This document shows, piece after piece, positions 21,667 to 29,578 of a DNA stretch of 64,000 nucleotides (its first letter is position 1; every line of letters begins with the position of its first letter). The stretch is taken from the NCBI RefSeq assembly GCF_021129235.1, contig NZ_JAJOMA010000001.1, positions 62,001 through 126,000 of the forward strand. The letters are read 5' to 3'. The position numbers and the translations under genes were made by a program. Under the pieces are notes generated by a model. It saw only the letters and a program-made list of their open reading frames with translations, did no database searches and was not told where the DNA came from. This DNA comes from Kineosporia mesophila. Lineage in GTDB: Bacteria > Actinomycetota > Actinomycetes > Actinomycetales > Kineosporiaceae.

Positions 21667-22413
21667 TTACTCGGCGCCCCGCCGGCCGTCGAGATCCGGG
21701 GTGACCACCCCGTCCTCCTTGTCGCTGCCCGCGATCAGGGCGTCGAGGAAGGCCGCGGCCTCGGCGGCCGCCGCCTCGGCGTCACCCACGATCACGGCAT
21801 CGACCAGGGCGTGGTGGTCGTCGTCGCCGGGAGCGATCACCGCGACATTGAACCGGACGTTCTCCTGCAGGGCGTCGACCAGGTTCTCGTAGAGATCGAT
21901 CATCACCGGGTTGTGTGAGGCCTGCACGATCGCGCGGTGCAGGCTGACGTCGCTGACCACGAGCTCGTCCACGTCACCCGAGTCGCGGGCCTTCTGCCGG
22001 TCGGCATGGAGCTCACGCAGCAGGGTGATGTCGGCCGGGGTGCGTCGGGAGGCGGCGAGCCGGGCTGCGCCGACCTCCAGCGTGCGGCGGACCTCGAGCA
22101 CGTCGAGCCGTCGCGCTCCGGCCACCCGCCGGCTGACGGCCCCCGCAAGCTCGCTCGCGGCCAGGACATAAGTGCCCGAGCCCTGGCGTCGCTCCAGCAG
22201 TCCGGCGTGGACCAGGGACTGCACGGCCTCACGGACCGTGTTGCGACTGGTGGCGGTGAGCTGGGAGAGCTCGGTCTCGGTCGGGATGCGTTCGCCGACG
22301 GCCCAGGCGCCCGAAGTGATCTGGGTGCGGAGCTGCTCGATGACCTGGTCGATGAGACCGGCTCGCCGGGTGGTGCGCAGCGAACTGGGAGCCTCACTCA
22401 CCGGGGCTGACAT
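21667..22413 (-). CDS. GntR/FadR-family transcriptional regulator
   Basis: 248 residues from ATG 22413; an ATG six codons earlier lacks a ribosome site. Residues about 15-85 are the GntR winged helix (LIDQVIEQLRTQITSGAWAV, then TELSQLTATSRNTVREAVQS and ERRQGSGTYV). Residues about 95-230 form the all-helical FCD ligand domain, with the metal- or ligand-binding residues suggested by DVSLHRAIVQASHN and DDDHHALVDAV. The FadR subfamily typically senses organic acids. No metabolic partner lies next to it, so its target is unknown. It was next to tRNA-Arg before the AICE came. Confidence 0.88.
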   Translation of the reverse strand: MSAPVSEAPSSLRTTRRAGLIDQVIEQLRTQITSGAWAVGERIPTETELSQLTATSRNTVREAVQSLVHAGLLERRQGSGTYVLAASELAGAVSRRVAGARRLDVLEVRRTLEVGAARLAASRRTPADITLLRELHADRQKARDSGDVDELVVSDVSLHRAIVQASHNPVMIDLYENLVDALQENVRFNVAVIAPGDDDHHALVDAVIVGDAEAAAAEAAAFLDALIAGSDKEDGVVTPDLDGRRGAE

Positions 22414-22904
22414 CGCTTGGAACCTACCCATCGCTGATAACCGGGTAATACCTGTCGTGGTGCCGTGCCGAACGCCGTCCAGGTCGGAACAGGCCGGTCA
22501 CTTCCCGCCGGTACTTGACGCGGGAGACCTGCTGGTGCCTCAAGACTGCCACGTTCCGGGGGTGCCCGTCGCCGATGAAGGACGTTCCGGTCGCCGCCCG
22601 GCCTATCGGCCGGTTCGCGGTTCGGCTGGGTGGGGAGACGGGCGCTCCCGTGCCGCGTCGTCCGGATGCCGCCGCTGCTCCGGGGATTTCGCGCACCGGC
22701 CGAATGCGGTTACGCAGGTGTTTTGGGGGCCGGAGTTCTTCGGTGTCTCAAAGTGGGCGCTGGAAGACTCATGGTGAGCATGAGGCTGCTCCGACGTAGA
22801 TGGATGTGTAACGCGAAAGGCGTCGTTGGGGGTCCTCGGCGGCCAGAACGTTATTCGTCCGTCATCCAGCTGAGCCCTGACCTCGTACGATGTGGCAGGT
22901 GAGC
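22414..22904. other. intergenic region, no gene seen
   Basis: About 490 bases between the divergent FadR-like regulator and eccE. Open frames on both strands give arginine-, proline- and glycine-rich translations without protein character. It must contain promoters for both neighbours; I could not pick one out. Confidence 0.5.
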
Positions 22905-24077
22905 ATGGTTTCATCAGCAGTGCCGTCGGAGCAGCCGCAGGATGCTGTCCTGGAAGGCTTGCCGCTCCACAACCGTCCACACCGCGTCGGCCGGCTGCAT
23001 CTCGCCCAGCTTCTGGTACTCGAGGTGGTGCTGATCGGCGTGGCAGCGGCGTACGGTCTCGGCCCGATGCCGATGGCGGGTGTGGCTGTCGCCGGCCTGG
23101 CTGTCGTGCTGCTCACCTTCCGCCGCCAGCAGCGCCGCTGGGCCGCCGAGTGGCAGATGCTCAGCTGGGGCCTGAAACGCCGCATCCGGGGCCGTAGTCC
23201 CAAGCACCCCGACCCCCGCGTCACCGCGCTGCGGGCGGTCGCTCCCGGTCTCGATGTGGCCCCGGGAGAGACCGCCGACGGTCTCCCGGTCGGTATTGCC
23301 GGGGACCGGGCGGGCTGGTTCGTCGTGCTCGAGTGCGTCGGTTCGTCCGAACATCTCGCCGACACCGTGCCCGGCCCGCCGCTCGACCGGATGGCCCAGC
23401 TGGTCGCCGAGTCCGACATCCCCGGTGTGCGGGTCCAGGTGGTCACCCGCACCGTGCCCTCGTCCGTCGGTGCCGCCCGCGCCCAGGCCCTGGGCGCGCC
23501 CGAGTTCGGTCCTACGGCCCGGCAGGTCACCACCTGGGTCGCTGTCCGGCTGGACGCCACCGCGCTGGCCGAACAGGCCCGCAGCGCCGAGGTCTCGCCC
23601 CCTGACGTCCTGCTCACCCTGGTCCGCCGGATCGAGAGCCTGCTGAAGCGCACGACCCGCGTGTCGTGGCGGGTTCTCGACACCGAGGGCGTGGTCGAGG
23701 CCCTGACGCGTTCGTGCGGGGTGGACGGCGCGATCGAGCCGGTGGAGGACTGGGAACGACTGCGCACAGGCCGGCTCAACCACGTGACGTTCTGGGTGCG
23801 CTCCTGGCCGGCCGAGGGTGAACCCCGCCTGCTGCTCGACGCTCTCGCCCTGGTGCCGGCCGCGTTCACCAACGTGAGCATCCTGCTGGAGCCGGGGCCG
23901 AAGACGACGCGGATGCGTTGCCTGGTGCGGATCTCCGCGGAGATCACCGAGTTCGAGAGCGTCGTGGACACGGTCTACCAGGTGTCCGACCAGCTCCAGG
24001 CCGAACTGCAGCGGCTGGACGCCGAGCAGGGTCCGGCCGCCTACGCCAGCGCGCCCAGCGGTGGCGGCATCGGGTGA
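22905..24077 (+). CDS. eccE: type VII secretion protein EccE
   Basis: 390 residues from ATG 22905 (AGGTGAG just upstream; ATG 22890 is possible). Two adjacent hydrophobic helices (about 30-48 and 52-68: LVLEVVLIGVAAAYGLG and MAGVAVAGLAVVLLTF) precede a large soluble domain with RRQQRRWAAEW and later VTFWVRSWP, as in EccE proteins, which sit at the edge of the ESX membrane complex. It is 63 bases from mycP on the same strand. Together they close the ESX set whose other core genes lie at 26.4-33.5 kb. Confidence 0.8.
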   Translation: MVSSAVPSEQPQDAVLEGLPLHNRPHRVGRLHLAQLLVLEVVLIGVAAAYGLGPMPMAGVAVAGLAVVLLTFRRQQRRWAAEWQMLSWGLKRRIRGRSPKHPDPRVTALRAVAPGLDVAPGETADGLPVGIAGDRAGWFVVLECVGSSEHLADTVPGPPLDRMAQLVAESDIPGVRVQVVTRTVPSSVGAARAQALGAPEFGPTARQVTTWVAVRLDATALAEQARSAEVSPPDVLLTLVRRIESLLKRTTRVSWRVLDTEGVVEALTRSCGVDGAIEPVEDWERLRTGRLNHVTFWVRSWPAEGEPRLLLDALALVPAAFTNVSILLEPGPKTTRMRCLVRISAEITEFESVVDTVYQVSDQLQAELQRLDAEQGPAAYASAPSGGGIG

Positions 24078-24140
24078 GAGGTTTCGCCTACCAGGCGATG
24101 TCGTAGCGTAGTGGGGTTGTCCGGGTCGTTGAGGGGGGCC

Positions 24141-25592
24141 GTGAACAGGACGCGTTCGGTTCGATGGGCGGGGGTGTGCGCCGCCGCGGTTCTCGGTGTC
24201 TCCGCCGTGATGGCAGGCCCTTCCGGAGTGGCCCTGGCCTCCACCGGACAGCAGGCCTTCGTCGGTCAGACGGCGACCGGTGCGGTGCAGACCGCCGATA
24301 ACGACAACAGGAAGACGGCGAAGAAGAAGCCCAGCCAGAAGTCTGCGAAAAAGAAGAAGCCTGCCAGGCCCACGAAACCGCCGTGCACGAATGTGGGAAA
24401 ACCTGGTTCGGACATCAGCGCCGTTCCCTGGCAGCAGAAGTGGATCTCGCCCGAACGGCTGGCTCCGCTGGCGAACGGCAGTGGACAGGTCGTGGCGATC
24501 GTCGACTCCGGGGTCGACATCGGTAACAGCCAGCTGAAGGGCCGGGTGCAGAGCGGTTACGACGTGACCCGGGGCGGAGGGGTGCTCGGCGGGTACGCGG
24601 ACTGTCTCCCGCACGGCACCGGAGTGGCCTCGATGATCGTTGCCGATCAGTCAAAAACAGCTGGCTTCCGGGGGATGGCGCCCCAGGCCGAGATCATGCC
24701 GGTGCGAGTGACGCCGGCGGTTCCGGCAACCGGTCCCGAGGGCACGGAAGGCACCAACCCGGTCCGGGTGGCGAAGGGCATCATCTGGGCGGCGCAGAAC
24801 GGGGCCACGGTCATTGAGGTCTCGTCCTCCTTCCGGGGCGACGACGCGGACAAGAACCTGAAGAAGGCCGTGCAGTACGCGCTACGGCGTGGCATTCCGG
24901 TAGTCGCGGCCGTAGGCGACATCCACAACGCCGACCTGCCGTCCGACCCGCTCACCTACCCGGCGGCCTACCCCGGCGTCATCGGAGTCGGTTCGCTCGC
25001 CCAGGACTTCACCGTGGCAGGCACTTCCGCGGTCAGTTCAGCAGTGGACGTGGTGGCACCCGGCGAGGCAGTGATCGCCAGTGCTCTGGCCAGTGGGCAG
25101 CAGCAGTACAGCGGAACCAGCCTGGCAGCCGGGGTGGTGGCCGGGACGGTTGCCCTGGTGCGCCAGACCTCTCCCGCGATGACGCCCGACGAGATCGCCA
25201 GGCGCCTTGCCGCGACGGCCGATCCGATGCCGACGGGATCGTCGGACCTGGCCTACGGGGCCGGGCTGGTCAACCCGTATCGAGCGATCACCGAGCGCGC
25301 GTCGGTGGCTTCAGCACAGCAGATCGCCGGTGCGGCGGTGCCCACGGTCGACCCGGTCGCCGTACGCACCGAGAAGGCTCGTGAACAGGCCCAGAACCAG
25401 GCGTTCAAGCTGGCGGGGCTCGTGGTCGGGACCGTGGTGCTACTGGCGATCATCGCCCTGGCACTGCCCCGGGGACGCCGCCGTTCATGGGTGCCGGGCC
25501 GGGCCGAACCAGCTGCCACCACCCGCCCCCGGCCCGAGATCCCGCTCGAGGAGGAGTCGCCGTTCGCCCTGCCCGAGGCGAATCGCAGCTGA
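24141..25592 (+). CDS. mycP: mycosin, membrane-anchored subtilisin-like protease of the ESX system
   Basis: 483 residues from GTG 24141, which follows GAGGGG; a GTG at 24111 is possible. Signal peptide (VRWAGVCAAAVLGVSAVMAG), a lysine-rich linker, then the S8 domain with Asp122 (VAIVDSGVD), His158 (PHGTGVASM) and Ser327 (GTSLAAG), and a C-terminal membrane helix (about 424-444) with basic stop-transfer residues. The family helps assemble the ESX channel and trims substrates. The oxyanion-hole position, Asn in most subtilases (AAGN), is Asp260 here (AAVGD). Convergent with the esx genes across a hairpin. Confidence 0.92.
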   Translation: MNRTRSVRWAGVCAAAVLGVSAVMAGPSGVALASTGQQAFVGQTATGAVQTADNDNRKTAKKKPSQKSAKKKKPARPTKPPCTNVGKPGSDISAVPWQQKWISPERLAPLANGSGQVVAIVDSGVDIGNSQLKGRVQSGYDVTRGGGVLGGYADCLPHGTGVASMIVADQSKTAGFRGMAPQAEIMPVRVTPAVPATGPEGTEGTNPVRVAKGIIWAAQNGATVIEVSSSFRGDDADKNLKKAVQYALRRGIPVVAAVGDIHNADLPSDPLTYPAAYPGVIGVGSLAQDFTVAGTSAVSSAVDVVAPGEAVIASALASGQQQYSGTSLAAGVVAGTVALVRQTSPAMTPDEIARRLAATADPMPTGSSDLAYGAGLVNPYRAITERASVASAQQIAGAAVPTVDPVAVRTEKAREQAQNQAFKLAGLVVGTVVLLAIIALALPRGRRRSWVPGRAEPAATTRPRPEIPLEEESPFALPEANRS

Positions 25593-25611
25593 CCTCCGGC
25601 CCACAGCAGAA

Positions 25612-25642
25612 GCGGCGGCCCCGGAACCTCCGGGACCGCCGC
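25612..25642. terminator. hairpin between convergent mycP and esx genes
   Basis: GCGGCGG-CCCGG pairs with CCGGG-CCGCCGC around a short loop, between the stops of mycP (+) and the distal esx gene (-). No T-tract on either side, so Rho-independent efficiency is doubtful, but position suits a shared terminator. Confidence 0.55.
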
Positions 25643-25656
25643 AACTGACGTGTAGA

Positions 25657-25944
25657 TCAGGCGCCGCCGAACAGCCCAGCGTTACGGGCCTCGGTGGCCG
25701 ACATGTCGTCGGAGTTCGCGAGAACAGTGCGCGAGAGCTGGTTCAGCGCCGAGACCAGGTTGTCACAGGCCGAATCCCACTTCGTCTGCACGGTGTCCCA
25801 GCTCTCGCTGGCCGAACCGCTCCAGTCCGCAGCGAGCTGCCCGGACGACGACTTCACGTCACCCTTGAGCGAGTCGACGCTGGAGTGCGCCTTGCCGATG
25901 GCTCCTGAGAGCTCCTGCAGGTCGCCGAAGTTGTAAGCAATCAT
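25657..25944 (-). CDS. esxB: WXG100 protein (EsxB-like)
   Basis: 95 residues, helical hairpin of the WXG100 family with the turn motif WSG near residue 41 (LAADWSGSASESWD). GGAGGGGG lies eight bases before the ATG. The C-terminus (SATEARNAGLFGGA) may carry a YxxxD-like export signal region, but no exact YxxxD is present. Second of two adjacent esx genes, 29 bases after the first; the two products should form the secreted heterodimer. Confidence 0.9.
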   Translation of the reverse strand: MIAYNFGDLQELSGAIGKAHSSVDSLKGDVKSSSGQLAADWSGSASESWDTVQTKWDSACDNLVSALNQLSRTVLANSDDMSATEARNAGLFGGA

Positions 25945-25973
25945 TGGTATTTCCCCCTCCTAGGAAAAGTGGA

Positions 25974-26312
25974 TCAGCGGATCAGGGCCGACGTGATGTC
26001 GCTCGTCGGAATCTGCTTCTGAGCAGCCGCACCCGTGGTGTCGGTGTTGCCGTACTCGCCGCTCGAGGTGTTGATGTTGGTGGCAATCTCGTCGAGGACC
26101 ACGTTGAGCTTGTCCCAGGCGGTGTTCACGCCTTCCATGGCGGTGACCCAGGCGTTCTTGGCCTCACCACTCCAGCTCGCGGAGTGGGAGTCGGCCTCGC
26201 CGCGCAGGGTCTGGATGGCTGACCGCAGGCTTTCGTAGTCACCCACCATCTTCGAGGAGACGCCACCCAGGACGTCAAGATCGGCCTTCAGCTGACCGGA
26301 GCCTACGCTCAT
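25974..26312 (-). CDS. esxA: WXG100 protein (EsxA-like)
   Basis: 112 residues from ATG 26312 (GGAG eight bases upstream; the longer frame to 26366 is not supported). WXG100 helical hairpin with the WSG turn (SHSASWSGEAKNAWV) and flanking helices LKADLDVLGGVSSKMVGDYE and VNTAWDKLNVVLDEIATNIN, then a polar tail. Cotranscribed with eccD-eccB upstream and its partner esx gene downstream. Confidence 0.9.
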   Translation of the reverse strand: MSVGSGQLKADLDVLGGVSSKMVGDYESLRSAIQTLRGEADSHSASWSGEAKNAWVTAMEGVNTAWDKLNVVLDEIATNINTSSGEYGNTDTTGAAAQKQIPTSDITSALIR

Positions 26313-26426
26313 GCCTTGTCTCCATCCGTTATATCTCGTTGACCGTCGCCTGTTCTGAGCGAACAAACGCGCTCTGGGGTGAAAAGCCTTTCCCCAGAAG
26401 ATCGTAATCGCAGGTCAGTCCGGACA

Positions 26427-27854
26427 TCACGATCCGGCGACCATGTCGTTCATCTCCTCTTGTCGCTGCAACGCGGCCCGGGCCACGTCCGGGTCCAGAG
26501 ACGGGCCTTCGGGGACGCGGGCCACGAGCGAGGCCGGAAGTGAATAGGTTTCGACTCCGCCAAGACCCAGGGCCGACTGCGCAGTGCTCGTGGGAATGGC
26601 ATATCGCAGACCCTGATCCGTGACCAGATACAGGGGTCCACTGTCAGCCGGCGTCTCAGGCGAGGGCTGAGAGTGCACCAGCGTCGCCTTGCCCGGCTGC
26701 ACCCAGACCCGGTCGGCGAGAGCAGTGGACGAGCCGGAGACTGCCTTGGTGTCGATACCGCTCTCGACCGGGACCTCGCTGTTCAGGTACACCGTCGGAG
26801 TGAAATCGCCGTCGTCCCAGGTGGCGCACATGACGCTGCTCGCCTGGCCGGGACTGATGAGGGTCGGGATCGTGGCCGGCGGATCGGTCGAACTGGGCAG
26901 AGCACCCTCAGACCTGTCGGCCGCGGCGACAGCGCCGGCCGTAGCGGCCCTGGGTGCGTCACCGGTGGAGGCTTCCTGAATCTTGGCCTGGAGCTCGGTG
27001 ATCGGCACGAGGTGGTTCGCGGTGACGAGGTAATGCTGTGTCCTCGAACCGTTGTCGACCGATCGAACCTCTCCGACGCGTGCCCCGCTCATGGCCCTAC
27101 TGGCCGACTTCGTGCCGGACAGGGTGATGGGAGCGATCGGCTTGCCGGCCGGAAGTGACTGCAACCAGGAGTCACCCGCGAGCGCGTAGGAGCCGTCGGC
27201 CGTGCCCAGCACGCTGGTGACGACGTCGGCGTCGCGGATCTGGTAGCGGGTGTTGTGCCAGATCAGGGAAAGCCCGTTGTCGGTGGTGTCACGCACCAGG
27301 ATGGCGTTGTCGGTGAGGGCGTCGCCGGTGCCCGGTCGTTTGCCGACCACCATCCAGGTCCGGCTGACCTCGTGCCCACTGATACTCACCTGCTGCGTGC
27401 ACTGCGACCACGGAGGGCTGACCAGATCTGAGCTCGAGGGCAGGTTGCTGGGTGCACCGACAATGCCGAGTTCCGGCCCGCGCGATGCCTTGGTGAGTGA
27501 CTTGGTGGAGGTGGAGGTCTTGGTACTGGTGCCGGCGAGCAGAGCGGCGGACGCGAAGTTCGGCGTCGGGTAGAGACGCTGGGCGGTCGCGTCGTAGTAG
27601 TAGGTGGCGCCGGTCTCCTTGACCACGACCACGGACTTGCCGTCTTCCCAGGAGGTCTTGCCGCCCGGGCGGATCAGGCCCCAGACCCCGGCCCCGGCCA
27701 GCGCCACGACAGTGATCAGCACGGCGGCGAAACCGGCGCCGCCGAGCCTCCGGTAGGGCCACTCGGTGGGGTCGGTCTCCTGCGCCACGGTGGCGCTGAC
27801 CACCCGCCGGGCGGCAAACTGGTAGCTGTCGAGAAGGTCTCGTCGGGAAACCAT
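26427..27854 (-). CDS. eccB: type VII secretion protein EccB
   Basis: 475 residues from ATG 27854, which shares one base with the eccD stop (TAATG). The N-terminus is characteristic (SRRDLLDSYQFAARRVVSAT), then one membrane helix (about 38-60: AAVLITVVALAGAGVWGLI) and a periplasmic repeat domain. Visible in it are YYYDATAQRLYPTPNFASAA, two cysteines (WSQC and VMCATWDDG) that probably form the family disulfide, and a serine/threonine-rich stretch. EccB is part of the ESX membrane core and binds nucleotide or substrate outside. A 114-base gap separates it from esxA. Confidence 0.92.
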   Translation of the reverse strand: MVSRRDLLDSYQFAARRVVSATVAQETDPTEWPYRRLGGAGFAAVLITVVALAGAGVWGLIRPGGKTSWEDGKSVVVVKETGATYYYDATAQRLYPTPNFASAALLAGTSTKTSTSTKSLTKASRGPELGIVGAPSNLPSSSDLVSPPWSQCTQQVSISGHEVSRTWMVVGKRPGTGDALTDNAILVRDTTDNGLSLIWHNTRYQIRDADVVTSVLGTADGSYALAGDSWLQSLPAGKPIAPITLSGTKSASRAMSGARVGEVRSVDNGSRTQHYLVTANHLVPITELQAKIQEASTGDAPRAATAGAVAAADRSEGALPSSTDPPATIPTLISPGQASSVMCATWDDGDFTPTVYLNSEVPVESGIDTKAVSGSSTALADRVWVQPGKATLVHSQPSPETPADSGPLYLVTDQGLRYAIPTSTAQSALGLGGVETYSLPASLVARVPEGPSLDPDVARAALQRQEEMNDMVAGS

Positions 27855-29245
27855 TAGCCGGCCAGCCCGCGCATGTACGAGAACAGGCCGAGCGCGCTGG
27901 CCGCGAGCGGCGCGGCCGCGAGGGTCAGCACGATGTCGAAGATGTCGGCCCACCGCCCGAGGCGGGGCGACGGGGCCCGCCGGCTGTGGACGAGCGCCAC
28001 CACGCAGGAGCCGACGGCGAAGACGATCAGTACCGGCACCACCGAGAAGAGCCGCTTCTGATCGTCCATACCCATCGTCAGACCGGTCGTGGTGATCGCG
28101 AGACCGACCAGGCCGCTGACGAGCGGCAGTAACCGCTGCTGAGCGGAGACGAGCATGCGGGCGCGCAGCAGGTGGGCGGCCGAGATGACACCCGCCAGGA
28201 TCAACGGGACCGTCGATCCGTCCACGGACAGCACCACGATGCAGGCCAGGGTGATGACCGCGGTGCCGAGCAGCAGACCGGTGAGGATGTCGGTGGCGCG
28301 GGTCACGCGGTCGACGGTGTCCTGGAACGAGGGACCGGTGTCGGCCGTGCGCAGGTCATGGATGTCGCGGGGCACGGACGGTAGCGGAACCTGGCCCATC
28401 CGCACCGAAAGTATCGGGTAGGCCGGGCTGATGAGCAGGACCGCGGTGCCGAGCAGAGCGGCCGCACCGACGGTGCCGGGGGAGTTCATGGCCAGGGCCG
28501 CACCGGCGATGCCACCGAGCGCGGCGAAGATCGCCCCGACGAAGACCCGGCGCACATCGGCGACGCCGATCATGGCCGCCACGGCGATGAGGAGCATCGC
28601 CGCCGAGCCGATCATCAGGTGGGCCGGGCTGAACCAGGGCCGGTCCTCGCCCTGGGTGAGCAGGACCCCGCCGGCCAGGGCGACGAGTGTGGCCGGGGCC
28701 GCGACGACGGCACCCGCGCCGGCGTCGGAAAGGGCCCGGGACAGGAAGGTGCCGCCCGCGGTCAGGACGATGGCCAGACCGATCAGGACCAGACCCGATC
28801 CGTAGGCCGCACCGGGAGTGAGCAGAAGCAGGGCCGTGATCAGCAGAACGGTGCCGACGGTCACAGCAAGTCCACAGGTGCGGGTGGCTGAGGGGGTCCA
28901 GACCCGCTGGGCCCGCCGGGCGCCGTCCGCGATGGCGTCCACGACGTCGTCGAAGTCGGGCTCGGGCCATTCCTGGTGGACGGGAACCAGGCAGAGCATC
29001 TCGCCGTCGTGAATACCTTGCGGCGCGAGTCCTACGGTTACGTCGAGTGGCGTACCGTCGACGCGGCGTAATGTCCATCCGCCGGTGGTGAGGCCATCGA
29101 TCGCCAGGTCGTCACCGCCCTGCCGGAGCAGGCCGGGCAGTAGGGAGGACACCGGAACCTGTTCTGGTAGAGCCACAGTCAGGCGACGCTTCGGTGTCAT
29201 CACCACCACGCGGGCGAGGCCGAGGCGGTCCGTGATGGCTGTCAT
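27854..29245 (-). CDS. eccD: type VII secretion channel protein EccD
   Basis: 463 residues. An N-terminal ubiquitin-like domain (about 8-90, opening ARVVVMTPKRRLTVALPEQV) is followed by eleven or so hydrophobic helices from residue 120 to the end, as in the EccD channel subunit. GGAAG lies eight bases before the ATG. It heads the minus-strand ESX operon and is divergent from eccC. Confidence 0.92.
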   Translation of the reverse strand: MTAITDRLGLARVVVMTPKRRLTVALPEQVPVSSLLPGLLRQGGDDLAIDGLTTGGWTLRRVDGTPLDVTVGLAPQGIHDGEMLCLVPVHQEWPEPDFDDVVDAIADGARRAQRVWTPSATRTCGLAVTVGTVLLITALLLLTPGAAYGSGLVLIGLAIVLTAGGTFLSRALSDAGAGAVVAAPATLVALAGGVLLTQGEDRPWFSPAHLMIGSAAMLLIAVAAMIGVADVRRVFVGAIFAALGGIAGAALAMNSPGTVGAAALLGTAVLLISPAYPILSVRMGQVPLPSVPRDIHDLRTADTGPSFQDTVDRVTRATDILTGLLLGTAVITLACIVVLSVDGSTVPLILAGVISAAHLLRARMLVSAQQRLLPLVSGLVGLAITTTGLTMGMDDQKRLFSVVPVLIVFAVGSCVVALVHSRRAPSPRLGRWADIFDIVLTLAAAPLAASALGLFSYMRGLAG

Positions 29246-29578
29246 GCTGCTTACTTCCGCCCCTGGGTCGGTCTGACGTGTGCCGCGGTGCCCCCCACCC
29301 CGGACGCATCACTGAACTACTTGAATACAGTTAATGCAAGGGGCAGTTCCTTAGGGATGCATCAATTTTCGGTTAGGTTTACTGAAATGTACGTGCACTG
29401 GAACACATTGGGGTGACAGCGTATCTGGAGGCCTGGTCTGGGCCTCTAGTTTCTTTCGTGACTCGAGAACGACGCGTTCGGTGCAACTCCCGTCCGTCGT
29501 CGTGCAACATGATGGCCGTGCCCCGCGTCCCCTCGTCGGTGTGGGGCGCGCGTATTCGGCTGAGGGAGGGGGCAGGGC
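29246..29578. other. divergent promoter region of the two ESX operons
   Basis: About 330 bases between eccD (-) and eccC (+). An A/T-rich core (about 29310-29410) should carry the promoters. I see no gene and no strong symmetrical operator. Confidence 0.5.

Noticed and set aside
21501-21704. Plus-strand frame over the tRNA
   Set aside because: It reads RQDSNLRFRLRRATLYPLSY, the antisense of tRNA-Arg.
28356-29078. 240-residue minus-strand frame within eccD
   Set aside because: Alternative frame of eccD, arginine-rich and without membrane helices.
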